From: Salinarimonas sp051117315 | Lineage (GTDB): Bacteria; Pseudomonadota; Alphaproteobacteria; Rhizobiales; Beijerinckiaceae | Direction: 5' to 3' | Assembly: GCA_051117315.1 (NCBI GenBank) | Contig: JBNPEA010000166.1 | Location: 1 to 21,213, forward strand | Length of the DNA stretch: 21,213 bases | Notes under the pieces: generated by a model | What the model saw: only the letters and a program-made list of their open reading frames with translations | Told to the model about the DNA's origin: nothing | Database searches by the model: none | Translations under genes and position numbers: made by a program | Shown: positions 1-6,357 of the stretch, in pieces | How positions within the stretch are numbered: the stretch's first letter is position 1 | Layout: every line of letters starts with the position of its first letter

Positions 1-106
1 GGGAGGCGGGGTGGGCGGTGGGGCGTGCGGTTGCGGCGGCGTGCGCGTGCGGGGCGGCCGAGGGGGCGATTTCGAGAAGGATGTCGGAGGGTGGTGAGAT
101 GGTCAT
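1..106 (-). CDS. Unidentified protein, N-terminal fragment (runs off the window)
   Basis: An open frame begins with ATG at 106 and continues past the window edge, giving about 35 residues that start MTISPPSDILLEIAPSAAP and become rich in Ala, Pro and His. The start overlaps the stop of the preceding FliJ-like gene in an ATGA junction, the same arrangement as the two upstream gene junctions, so it probably belongs to the flhA-fliR unit. The visible part matches no family I recognise. A Pro/Ala-rich N-terminus in this location could suggest a hook-length control (FliK/MotD-like) or other flagellar accessory protein, but that is only a guess from position. Confidence 0.5.
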   Translation of the reverse strand, partial: MTISPPSDILLEIAPSAAPHAHAAATARPTAHPAS

Positions 107-573
107 GGCGTGCCTCCTCCTCTCCTGGATCGGTCGGACGTCAGGCTAGGGCCGGGCGCTTGCCCGGGGCTTGCGTCGGCGCCGCGGGCGAGGAAGGCCT
201 CGATCACGGCGAGATCCTCCCGGCGCCGGCGCTCCTCCTCCACGAGCCGCGCGGCCTCCTTCTCCAGGATCCCGGCCGCCTTCTCGCGCCGCGCCTCGGC
301 GCGCACGGCCTCGCCCTGCCGCTCCACCGCGGCCTCCAGGTCGCGGCGCCGGCGCGCGAGGCTCTCGAGCCGGCGCGCGCCGCTCTCCACGAACAGGCCC
401 TTCAAGGGGCCGTCGGAATTGAGCGCCGCGATGGTCTGCGCCTGCGCCTCCGCCACCGTGCGGGCGCGCCGGGCGAAGTCGGCGAGCTTCCACTCCTCCA
501 GCTTGCGCTTGGTCTCCTGGAGGCCGTGGATGCGCACGAGCGCGGCGTGGCGGGCGCGGGCGTCGCTCGTCAT
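103..573 (-). CDS. fliJ: FliJ-like coiled-coil protein
   Basis: Predicted protein of 156 aa, close to the usual FliJ length of about 150. It is almost entirely charged helix: residues 8-45 and 64-130 are Arg/Glu/Ala-rich heptad-like stretches (for example LARRRRDLEAAVERQGEAV), followed by a Gly/Pro-rich tail from about 131. FliJ is the soluble coiled-coil partner of the FliI ATPase and helps deliver export substrates to FlhA. The ATG at 573 overlaps the fliR stop (ATGA), so translation is probably coupled. The start was chosen because longer frames upstream only run through fliR in the wrong frame. FliJ sequences are poorly conserved, so the name rests on length, coiled-coil character and position; a generic coiled-coil accessory protein is possible. 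Confidence 0.7.
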   Translation of the reverse strand: MTSDARARHAALVRIHGLQETKRKLEEWKLADFARRARTVAEAQAQTIAALNSDGPLKGLFVESGARRLESLARRRRDLEAAVERQGEAVRAEARREKAAGILEKEAARLVEEERRRREDLAVIEAFLARGADASPGQAPGPSLTSDRSRRGGGTP

Positions 574-1325
574 CCGATCCTCAGCCAGTCGGCGAAGCCG
601 GCGGCGAAGAGCGCGAGGTACTCGCCCACCAGGAAGTAGAACACGAACAGGCCCCCCATCAGCACCGCCGGCAGCGCCACGAAGTAGATCGGGATCTGCT
701 GGGCGAGCTTGTTCATCACGCCGAGCGCGAAGTTCGCCAGGAAGGCGTAGATCACGAACGGCGCACTGATGCGCAGCGCCAGCAGGAAGGCGTCGCCGAT
801 GCGGTCGGCGACGGTGACCAGCGAGGCGCGCGCGTCGAAGCCCGCCACCGGCGGCAGGGCCTGGTAGGACACGGCGAGGCCCCGGAAGATCTCCCAGTGC
901 AGGTCGGCGATGAAGAACAGGGCGGTGGCCGACAGCATCACCAGGGCGCCGAGCGCCGGGATCGGCTCGATCTCGTCGACCGGTGCCCCGGGCATGGCGC
1001 CGAAGCCGGCGAGCATGGTGCTCGCATGCGCGAGGGTCTGGAGCGCGAGGTAGAAGATCCGCCCGATCACGCCGATCTGCGCGCCGATCAGGAGCTCGGT
1101 GACGATCAGCGCCAGGATGCCGGCCTGCGAGGCGGCGGCGACGACGGGCAGGAGAGAGGGCAGCACGACGGGCGCCATGGCGAGCGTCGCGCCGATGACG
1201 ATGAGCAGCCGCACCTGGGGCGGCACCCGCAGCGAGGAGAAGCCCGGCATCAGCATCAGGCACGCCCCGATCCGGCAGAAGACCAGGAAGGTCGCGAGGA
1301 TCAGGTCCGGCGCGAGCAGGCTCAC
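570..1325 (-). CDS. fliR: Flagellar biosynthesis protein FliR
   Basis: Predicted protein of 251 aa, the normal FliR length. FliR is an inner-membrane component of the flagellar type III export gate, where it assembles with FliP and FliQ and contacts FlhA and FlhB. The sequence shows several strongly hydrophobic segments: a first helix with LATFLVFCRIGACLMLMPG, then LLIVIGATLAMAPVV, ILALIVTELLIGAQIGVIGR, and a C-terminal FVIYAFLANFALGVMNKLAQ followed by QIPIYFVALPAVLMGG. These match the FliR/SpaR family, including the conserved NKLAQQIPIYF region. The start is GTG at 1325, overlapping the flhA stop in a GTGA junction, so translation probably depends on flhA translation. The stop overlaps the next start in ATGA. 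Confidence 0.95.
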   Translation of the reverse strand: MSLLAPDLILATFLVFCRIGACLMLMPGFSSLRVPPQVRLLIVIGATLAMAPVVLPSLLPVVAAASQAGILALIVTELLIGAQIGVIGRIFYLALQTLAHASTMLAGFGAMPGAPVDEIEPIPALGALVMLSATALFFIADLHWEIFRGLAVSYQALPPVAGFDARASLVTVADRIGDAFLLALRISAPFVIYAFLANFALGVMNKLAQQIPIYFVALPAVLMGGLFVFYFLVGEYLALFAAGFADWLRIG

Positions 1326-3406
1326 CCGACGGTCCCCAGGCTCTCGATGCCCACGCCGCGGGGGATCTCGACGTGGGAGAGCACCGGCAGCGTCGGGAAC
1401 AGCCGCTCGATCACCATGCGCACATAGGGCCGCGCGTCCGGCGCGGTGACGATGGCGAAGGGCTTGCCCTGCTCCAGCCGCTCGCGGATCGCGGCGGATG
1501 CCGCCTGGCCGAACTCCTCGAGCAGGCGCGGGTCGATGTCGAACTCCGCCGGCTCGCCCTTGGCGTCGCGCTTCACCGACTGGTGGAAGGCGAGATCCCA
1601 GCGATTGCCGAGCCGCAGCACGCGCAGGGAGCCGCCCTCGGTCAGGTCCCCGCAGATCTGCTGGGCCATGCGCATGCGCACGTGCTCGACCACCTGCTCG
1701 GAGCGGCGCACGTGCGGCGCGATCTCGGCCACCGCCTCGAGCACGAGGTTGAGGTTGCGGATGGAGACGCGCTCGGCGAGCAAGAGCTTGAGTACCCCCT
1801 GCAGGCCCGAGTACGAGATCTGCGACGGCACGATGTCGTCGACGAGCCGCTTGTACTCGGGGTCGAGCCGGTCGATCAGCGCCCGCATGTCCTTGTAGGA
1901 GAGGAGCTGCGGCAGGTTGTTGCGGATCACCTCGGAGAGGTGGGTGAGCAGGACCGAGAGGTTGTCGATCGGCGCGAAGCCCTCGCGCTTGGCCTCCGCG
2001 GCGTAGCTCTCGGCGATCCACATGGCGGGCATGCCGAAGGCGGGCTCGCGGGCCTCGTCGCCCGGCACGTCGGGCTTCGCCTGGCTGGTGATCACCATCA
2101 CCTCGCCGATGCGCAAGTCGCTGGTCGCGATCGGGGTGCCGTGGACGCGGATCTCGTAGGTCTTGCGCGGCAGGGTGAGGGAATCCGACAGCTTGATCTC
2201 GGGCACCACGAACCCGTACTGGCGCGCGAACTTGCGGCGCATCTTCGAGACGCGGTGGGCGAGCTCGCCATGGGCGGTCAGCAGCTCGGCCGAGAGCTGC
2301 TTGCCGAGCACGAGCTCGATCTCGGGGGTGCGCAGCTCCTCCTTGACGGAGTCGCGGCCCTCCTCCTCGACCCGAGCCTCCTCCTCCGCCGCGAGCATCT
2401 CGCGATGCGCCTCGGCGGCGGCGAGCTTGCGGGGGATCGCCCACGCGGCGAAGGCGAGGATGCCGGCCAGCGACGCCAGCGGGAAGAACGGCAGGCCGGG
2501 CGTGATCGCCAGGAGCAGCATCACCCCGCCCGCCATCAGCAGCGCGCGCGGATAGCCGGAGAGCTGGGTCGTCACCGTCTCCTCGGCCGAGCCGCGGGTG
2601 CCGCCCTTCGACACCAGCAGGCCGGCGGCGAGCGAGACGACCAGCGCCGGGATCTGGGTGACGAGCCCGTCGCCCACCGACAGCTTGACGAAGGCGTCGG
2701 CCGCGTCGACGAGCTCCATGCCGTGGCGGGTCGTGCCGATGACGATGCCGCCGAGCATGTTGATCGCGGTGATGATCAGGCCGGCGATGGCGTCGCCGCG
2801 CACGAACTTGGAGGCGCCGTCCATGGCGCCGAAGAAGGACGATTCCTCCTCCAGCTCCCGGCGGCGGCGCTGCGCCTCCTTGTCGTCGACGAGCCCCGCC
2901 GAGAGGTCCGCGTCGATCGCCATCTGCTTGCCCGGGATGGCGTCGAGCGTGAAGCGCGCGCCCACCTCGGCGATGCGGGTCGCCCCCTTGGTGATGACGA
3001 TGAAGTTCACCGTCACCAGGATCGCGAAGATGATCAGGCCGATGACGAAGTCGCCCGACATCACGAGCCGCGAGAAGCCGTCGATGATCATGCCGGCCGC
3101 GTCGCCGCCCTGGTCGCCCTCCGAGAGGATCATGCGCGTCGTCGCGATGTTGAGCGCGAGCCGCAGCATGGTGGCGATGAGGAGCACGGTGGGAAAGGCG
3201 GAGAAGTCGAGCGGCTTCTGGATCCACAGCGCCACCATGAGGATGAGCACGGACAGCGCGATCGACAGCGCGAGCCCGGCATCGATCAGGAAGGCGGGGA
3301 TCGGCAGGAACAGGATCGTCAGGATGACGACGATGCCGAGCGCGAACCCGATGTCGCGCAATCCCCGCGTCTGCGCCGCCCCCGCGGCCGCGATCGCCTT
3401 CGCCAT
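1322..3406 (-). CDS. flhA: Flagellar biosynthesis protein FlhA
   Basis: Full-length FlhA of 694 aa, the large export-gate protein whose cytoplasmic ring binds chaperone-substrate complexes. The N-terminal half carries about eight hydrophobic segments (for example residues 20-40, 44-62, 117-137, 205-224). The FHIPEP-family signature region lies around residues 139-175 (KGATRIAEVGARFTLDAIPG, then KQMAIDAD), followed by the charged cytoplasmic linker and a roughly 370-residue soluble domain. The ATG at 3406 has a GGAG motif about 9 nt upstream. The gene opens a coupled unit with fliR and a FliJ-like gene. Upstream lie a 27-nt element shared with flgE and a CtrA-like box, so it has its own promoter region. 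It is separated here from fliQ by a block on the opposite strand. Confidence 0.97.
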   Translation of the reverse strand: MAKAIAAAGAAQTRGLRDIGFALGIVVILTILFLPIPAFLIDAGLALSIALSVLILMVALWIQKPLDFSAFPTVLLIATMLRLALNIATTRMILSEGDQGGDAAGMIIDGFSRLVMSGDFVIGLIIFAILVTVNFIVITKGATRIAEVGARFTLDAIPGKQMAIDADLSAGLVDDKEAQRRRRELEEESSFFGAMDGASKFVRGDAIAGLIITAINMLGGIVIGTTRHGMELVDAADAFVKLSVGDGLVTQIPALVVSLAAGLLVSKGGTRGSAEETVTTQLSGYPRALLMAGGVMLLLAITPGLPFFPLASLAGILAFAAWAIPRKLAAAEAHREMLAAEEEARVEEEGRDSVKEELRTPEIELVLGKQLSAELLTAHGELAHRVSKMRRKFARQYGFVVPEIKLSDSLTLPRKTYEIRVHGTPIATSDLRIGEVMVITSQAKPDVPGDEAREPAFGMPAMWIAESYAAEAKREGFAPIDNLSVLLTHLSEVIRNNLPQLLSYKDMRALIDRLDPEYKRLVDDIVPSQISYSGLQGVLKLLLAERVSIRNLNLVLEAVAEIAPHVRRSEQVVEHVRMRMAQQICGDLTEGGSLRVLRLGNRWDLAFHQSVKRDAKGEPAEFDIDPRLLEEFGQAASAAIRERLEQGKPFAIVTAPDARPYVRMVIERLFPTLPVLSHVEIPRGVGIESLGTVG

Positions 3407-3455
3407 GCCCGCTCCGTCCCGATGATGTGTGGTCCCTCATGCAGGATGGCGGCGG

Positions 3456-3482
3456 GAGCTTGCGCGAGGGTGGTGGGAGCGG
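3456..3482 (-). promoter_or_regulatory. 27-nt element shared by flhA and flgE upstream regions
   Basis: On the plus strand the element starts GAGCTTGCGCG and continues with a G-rich run. Compared with 13584-13610 upstream of flgE it is identical at 23 of 27 positions, including the first 11. Here 49 nt separate it from the flhA start codon. The shared sequence and near-equal placement suggest a common promoter or activator site for flagellar genes. I do not recognise the motif as a known sigma-54 or sigma-28 promoter. Confidence 0.6.
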
Positions 3483-3489
3483 GACTCGC

Positions 3490-3504
3490 TTAAATTCCTA
3501 TTTA
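3490..3504. promoter_or_regulatory. CtrA-like binding site
   Basis: TTAA (3490-3493), seven bases, then TTTA (3501-3504) matches the alphaproteobacterial CtrA consensus TTAA-N7-TTAA at 7 of 8 fixed positions, inside an AT-rich island. CtrA is an established regulator of flagellar genes in several alphaproteobacteria. It lies about 84-98 nt upstream of the flhA ATG, so flhA is the likely target; the plus-strand gene is also possible. Confidence 0.45.
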
Positions 3505-3541
3505 TGCGAATATTGGAATGCGTTTTCGCACACCGAACTTC

Positions 3542-3555
3542 TTGATCCCGATCAA
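3542..3555. promoter_or_regulatory. FNR/FixK-type box
   Basis: TTGAT-CCCG-ATCAA is an exact match to the FNR/FixK/FnrL consensus TTGAT-N4-ATCAA, extended by one base pair on each side (CTTGATCCCGATCAAG). Its centre is about 79 nt upstream of the plus-strand ATG at 3628. If the box acts at the usual -41.5 position, transcription would start near 3590 and leave a leader of about 38 nt. This points to oxygen-responsive control of the 3628 gene and those after it. Control of flhA from 142 nt away is less likely. Confidence 0.6.
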
Positions 3556-3627
3556 GCGCGCCGGCCGACCGTCGCTGCATCCTGCCCCCGCGTAACACTT
3601 AGCGAGCAGACGAAAGGGTGAGGGGCC

Positions 3628-4314
3628 ATGGCGGGGTATGTCGCCACGCGTTCCGGGCGTGCGTTCGTGTATCGGCTCGGCTCCGCAGTGATCGGCGCCG
3701 CGTCCTTCGGCCTGATCGCCGCACCGTTGCTGCCGCTGCCCTACCTCACGGCGGCGATCGGGCTCGCCTTCCTCTACGGTTTCTTTTTCCTGGGCGGGTC
3801 CGGATACCGGATCCTGATCGCGCTGGCGCGGCGCGACGCGCGGGCGGAGGCGCCGGTGTCCTGGACCGGAGGTGCCGCGGCCTCCGCCCTCGCGGCGGCG
3901 GTAGCGGGCGCGATGCTGGCGCTGGCGGGAGCGGAGGGTGCGCTCCTCCTCGCCGCCTACGCGATCGGCGCGAACCTGTCCTACGCCTTCGCCAAGCTCG
4001 CATGCCTGGAGGCGGGGTGCTGCGCGGCGGCGCACCCGATGCGACTGCTCGCGAAACGCGATCTGCCGATCGACCTGCGCCTCGCGGAGATCGCAGCGAC
4101 GCTCGCGGTTCTCGCGCTCGCGGGCGGGGCGCTCGCCGCGGGCATGCCGGCCGCCGCCGCGCTCGTCGGCGTCGGCGGTCATCTCGTCGTTCGGATCGGC
4201 TCGCGGCTCGCGCGCGACCGCCGTCCGCGCGGCGTCCTCACGCTGTCGGGCACGGGCCAGGAGCTGATCCCGCTCCTCGTCGTGCTCGGCATCGCCGCCG
4301 GCCTCGCGATCTAG
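3628..4314 (+). CDS. Integral membrane protein, possibly Lgt-like
   Basis: Predicted 228-aa protein that is mostly hydrophobic, with about six or seven membrane segments (roughly residues 15-35, 38-58, 84-104, 106-122, 154-172, 174-190 and 211-227). Residues 123-132 read KLACLEAGCC, followed by HP at 136-137 and LRLAEIA at 150-156. This resembles the RxGCFxAGCC...HP.Q..E pattern of some prolipoprotein diacylglyceryl transferase (Lgt)-like proteins, but the classical Lgt signature GRxGNF is absent and the protein is shorter than Lgt (about 280 aa). The ATG at 3628 is preceded by a GAGGGG stretch. It is followed by three genes whose products have Cys-containing, lipoprotein-like N-termini. The Lgt relation is a hypothesis; a plain hypothetical membrane protein is the safe name. 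Confidence 0.75.
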   Translation: MAGYVATRSGRAFVYRLGSAVIGAASFGLIAAPLLPLPYLTAAIGLAFLYGFFFLGGSGYRILIALARRDARAEAPVSWTGGAAASALAAAVAGAMLALAGAEGALLLAAYAIGANLSYAFAKLACLEAGCCAAAHPMRLLAKRDLPIDLRLAEIAATLAVLALAGGALAAGMPAAAALVGVGGHLVVRIGSRLARDRRPRGVLTLSGTGQELIPLLVVLGIAAGLAI

Positions 4315-4390
4315 CGGCCGGCTCTCGTCCACCATGGACAGGCGGATGCCGCAGCCTCGGGGCTCGGGTCCACGAAGCGGAGAGACAAGG

Positions 4391-4675
4391 ATGCACACGA
4401 ACGAGGATCGAGCCCATGATGTCGCCGGCACCGGCGAGACCCGCGCGATCGTGGCGGCCCCGGACACGCCGGATCGATCCCGCCTCGCGCTGCTGGGCGC
4501 GCTGAGCGCCGCTGCCGCGGGCGGCGGCTGCGCCACGATCGGCGGTGGGGCCCGGGCGATCAGCAGCCAGGCCATCGATCGGGCGCAACGCCGGACCGCG
4601 GAGGACCCGCGCTTCCGCCAGCCCGACTCGAGCGGCGACGGCGGCGACAGCGGCGGCGGTGGGGGATCGCATTGA
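4391..4675 (+). CDS. Small glycine-rich protein with lipoprotein-like N-terminus (paralog 1)
   Basis: Predicted 94-aa protein that I cannot assign to a named family. A hydrophilic N-terminus leads to PDRSRLALLGALSAAAAGGG ending at Cys47, which resembles a weak Tat/Sec signal with a non-canonical lipobox. There follow a conserved DPRFRxxD motif (72-79) and a tail of Gly/Asp/Ser ending GGGGGSH. It is a clear paralog of the next gene: both share the PDRSRL.LLGAL segment, a single Cys followed by (A/T)T(I/V)G, the DPRFR motif and the GGGGSH terminus. The start at 4391 was chosen for the GGAGAG motif about 7 nt upstream; the in-frame ATG at 4334 has none. Confidence 0.7.
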   Translation: MHTNEDRAHDVAGTGETRAIVAAPDTPDRSRLALLGALSAAAAGGGCATIGGGARAISSQAIDRAQRRTAEDPRFRQPDSSGDGGDSGGGGGSH

Positions 4676-4716
4676 CGGCGTCTCGCGAAAACACGCGATC
4701 AGGAAAGGAACATCCC

Positions 4717-4935
4717 ATGCACGAGACCGAAGCCCATCGCGACGAGACGCCAGACCGCTCTCGCCTCAAGCTCCTCGGCGCCCTCACGGCGGGCGCGGCG
4801 GCCGGAGCCTGTACGACCGTCGGCCGCAGCGACGCCCCCGTCGTCACCGACGATCCGCGCTTCAGGCCGATCGACACGGGCGGCAGCGACGGCGGCGACG
4901 GTGGCGGCGGCGACGGCGGCGGCGGATCGCATTGA
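4717..4935 (+). CDS. Small glycine-rich protein with lipoprotein-like N-terminus (paralog 2)
   Basis: Predicted 72-aa paralog of the preceding gene. It reads PDRSRLKLLGALTAGAAAGA then Cys32, DDPRFRPID (45-53), and a Gly/Asp repeat tail ending GGGGSH. A strong purine-rich ribosome binding site (AGGAAAGGA, 4701-4709) precedes the ATG at 4717, which supports this start over the in-frame ATG at 4672. The product is 22 residues shorter than its sibling, mainly through a shorter N-terminus and the loss of a segment between the Cys and the DPRFR motif. Only 8 nt separate it from the DUF1513 gene, so the two are surely cotranscribed. Function unknown; secreted or membrane-anchored location is inferred from the N-terminus. 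Confidence 0.72.
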   Translation: MHETEAHRDETPDRSRLKLLGALTAGAAAGACTTVGRSDAPVVTDDPRFRPIDTGGSDGGDGGGGDGGGGSH

Positions 4936-4943
4936 GGGCCGCC

Positions 4944-6260
4944 ATGGACCGGCGGCGTTTCCTGCGCATGGCGGCGGGGCTCGGCCTCGCCGCCTCGGCC
5001 GGCGGCTGCGTGACGCGGGGCGGCGCGGCGCTGCCGTCCTCGGTGGCGCGGCCCGTCCCGGACGGCCTCGCCGGGGCCGCGGTGTGGGTGCCCGGCTACG
5101 AGCCGGGCGCCGCGACCGCGAACGGCGTGCCGCTCGTCGCGAACCGGCGGATGGCGCGCGCCGTGCGCGACACGGACAAGCCGTATCGGCTGCTCTCGCG
5201 CATCGGCATGGACGGCAGCGTGCGCCAGGCGCTCTTGCCCGCGCACGCCCACGACGTGGAGATCGCACCCGACCGCAGCGTCGGCGTGCTGTGCGGCTTC
5301 GAGGCCGCCGACCAGGTCGCCTTCGACCCGCTGACGCTCGATCTCGTGGCGCAGGCTCCGGCTTTCGGGGAGGGCTGGCGCGGTGGCGGCCACGCGGCCT
5401 ATCTCGACGAAGGCCGCGCGGTTCTGCTTTCCGAGCGCGCCCCGCGCCGCGCCCGTGACGGCGGCCCGATCGACGCCCATTTCGGGCGCATCACCATCCG
5501 CGACGCCGACACCCTGCGGGTGCGCGAGAGCTATTCCACCCACGGGATCGACCCGCACGAGATCGCCCTCGTCGAGGGTGGGCGTTATCTCGTCGCGGCG
5601 AACTACGGCTCCCTCCCGCGCGACGGCGAGCGCTCGCTCGCCGTGCCGCGCCACGTCGTCGAGGCGAGCGTCACCATCGTCGACATGGCCGACGGGCGCC
5701 TCCTCGACAAGCGGGTGACGAGCACGCGCGACCTCGAGGTGCGCCACCTCGCGGCCGGCGGGCTCGAGCGCATCTTCGCCATCCAGGCGCGGCTGGGGAG
5801 CGACGCCGACCTCGCGCGCCTCGCGGGTCGCGAGCCCATCGCCGAGGGCGTCGACATCACGAGCGAGCCGGGGATCGCCTACCTCCCCGCGCCGACGCTG
5901 AAGCTGGCGCGCGGCGCGCGGCCGGCCGCGATGGGAGCGCCTGCCGACGGCGTGCTGATGCGCCATGGGCTCTCGATCGTCTACGATCCCGTCCACGACC
6001 AGGCGATCGCGACCTTCCCCAGCGCCCATGCCGTGATGGCCTTCGACGGCGCCTCGGGGGAGACCGTGTCGCGGCTCGACGGGCGCGGCGTCGGGCTCCG
6101 CTTTCCCTGCGGCATCACCTTCCTGCCGGACGGCGTCCACTATGCCGTGACCGGCTATTGGGAGAACCTATACGTGTTCGAGCGCGGCAATCATCGGCTG
6201 GTGCGCGACTTGTGCCTCTACCCGACCTTCCTCGGCCACAGCCACGTGACCGCGGCGTGA
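4944..6260 (+). CDS. DUF1513-family Tat-exported lipoprotein-like protein
   Basis: Predicted 438-aa protein. It opens MDRRRFLRMAAGLGLAASAG and then GC (Cys22): a good twin-arginine motif (RRRFLRM), a short hydrophobic core and a lipobox-like Cys, so export by Tat and lipid anchoring are likely. The body matches the DUF1513 beta-propeller-like family: HDVEIAPD, an HFGRITIRDA segment, then GIDPHEIALVEGGRYLVAAN and EVRHLAA, plus a final FPCGITFLPDGVHYAVTGYW stretch. DUF1513 proteins are often found beside imelysin and di-haem oxidoreductase genes of iron-related loci; none of these is present here, only the small paralogs and a membrane protein. The start at 4944 gives the complete Tat signal; longer readings only run through the small genes in another frame. 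Confidence 0.9.
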   Translation: MDRRRFLRMAAGLGLAASAGGCVTRGGAALPSSVARPVPDGLAGAAVWVPGYEPGAATANGVPLVANRRMARAVRDTDKPYRLLSRIGMDGSVRQALLPAHAHDVEIAPDRSVGVLCGFEAADQVAFDPLTLDLVAQAPAFGEGWRGGGHAAYLDEGRAVLLSERAPRRARDGGPIDAHFGRITIRDADTLRVRESYSTHGIDPHEIALVEGGRYLVAANYGSLPRDGERSLAVPRHVVEASVTIVDMADGRLLDKRVTSTRDLEVRHLAAGGLERIFAIQARLGSDADLARLAGREPIAEGVDITSEPGIAYLPAPTLKLARGARPAAMGAPADGVLMRHGLSIVYDPVHDQAIATFPSAHAVMAFDGASGETVSRLDGRGVGLRFPCGITFLPDGVHYAVTGYWENLYVFERGNHRLVRDLCLYPTFLGHSHVTAA

Positions 6261-6272
6261 CGGATGTCGCGC

Positions 6273-6294
6273 GGGTGCCGTTCGTACGGCCCCG
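6273..6294 (+). terminator. Weak stem-loop after the DUF1513 gene
   Basis: An imperfect hairpin, GGG-T-GCCGT, loop TCGT, ACGGC-C-CCC, lies 12 nt after the DUF1513 stop and is followed, after a few bases, by a T-rich stretch (ATTTCTTC). It could end the upstream transcript and separate it from the GGDEF-EAL gene, but the T-run is poor. It is equally plausible as a chance structure in GC-rich DNA. Confidence 0.25.
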
Positions 6295-6357
6295 CAGCCA
6301 TTTCTTCACTCTTCCCGGTCATGATCCGCTCCCGACGGACGGTGAGACGGAACGGGC

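Larger units (their letters stand above)
3407..3627. promoter_or_regulatory. Divergent flhA / Lgt-like gene control region
   Basis: A 221-bp gene-free stretch lies between the flhA start (minus) and the next start (plus). It is the most conspicuous AT-rich patch in an otherwise very GC-rich window, concentrated at about 3488-3547. It contains an element shared with the flgE upstream region (3456-3482), a CtrA-like TTAA-N7-TTTA box (3490-3504) and a perfect TTGAT-N4-ATCAA box (3542-3555). A short frame on the plus strand inside it (3427-3621) lacks any family resemblance or ribosome binding site and is not taken as a gene. Confidence 0.75.

Noticed and set aside
1373..3493. Very long open frame on the plus strand opposite flhA (706 codons)
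   Set aside because: It is the antisense shadow of flhA in GC-rich DNA; its translation is low-complexity His/Arg/Glu/Gly-rich sequence with no family resemblance or ribosome binding site.
3427..3621. Short plus-strand frame in the flhA upstream region
   Set aside because: No ribosome binding site or family match, and it overlaps the CtrA-like and FNR/FixK boxes and the shared flagellar element; better explained as regulatory DNA.
4391..4935. The small Gly-rich proteins as precursors of a ribosomally made, post-translationally modified peptide
   Set aside because: The conserved Gly-rich tail ending in SH is suggestive, but no radical SAM enzyme, cyclodehydratase, MNIO-type enzyme, protease or peptide exporter is encoded nearby in the window.
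4545..4943. N-terminal extension of the DUF1513 gene back to 4545
   Set aside because: It would overlap both small genes out of frame; the ATG at 4944 yields a complete Tat signal directly at the N-terminus.
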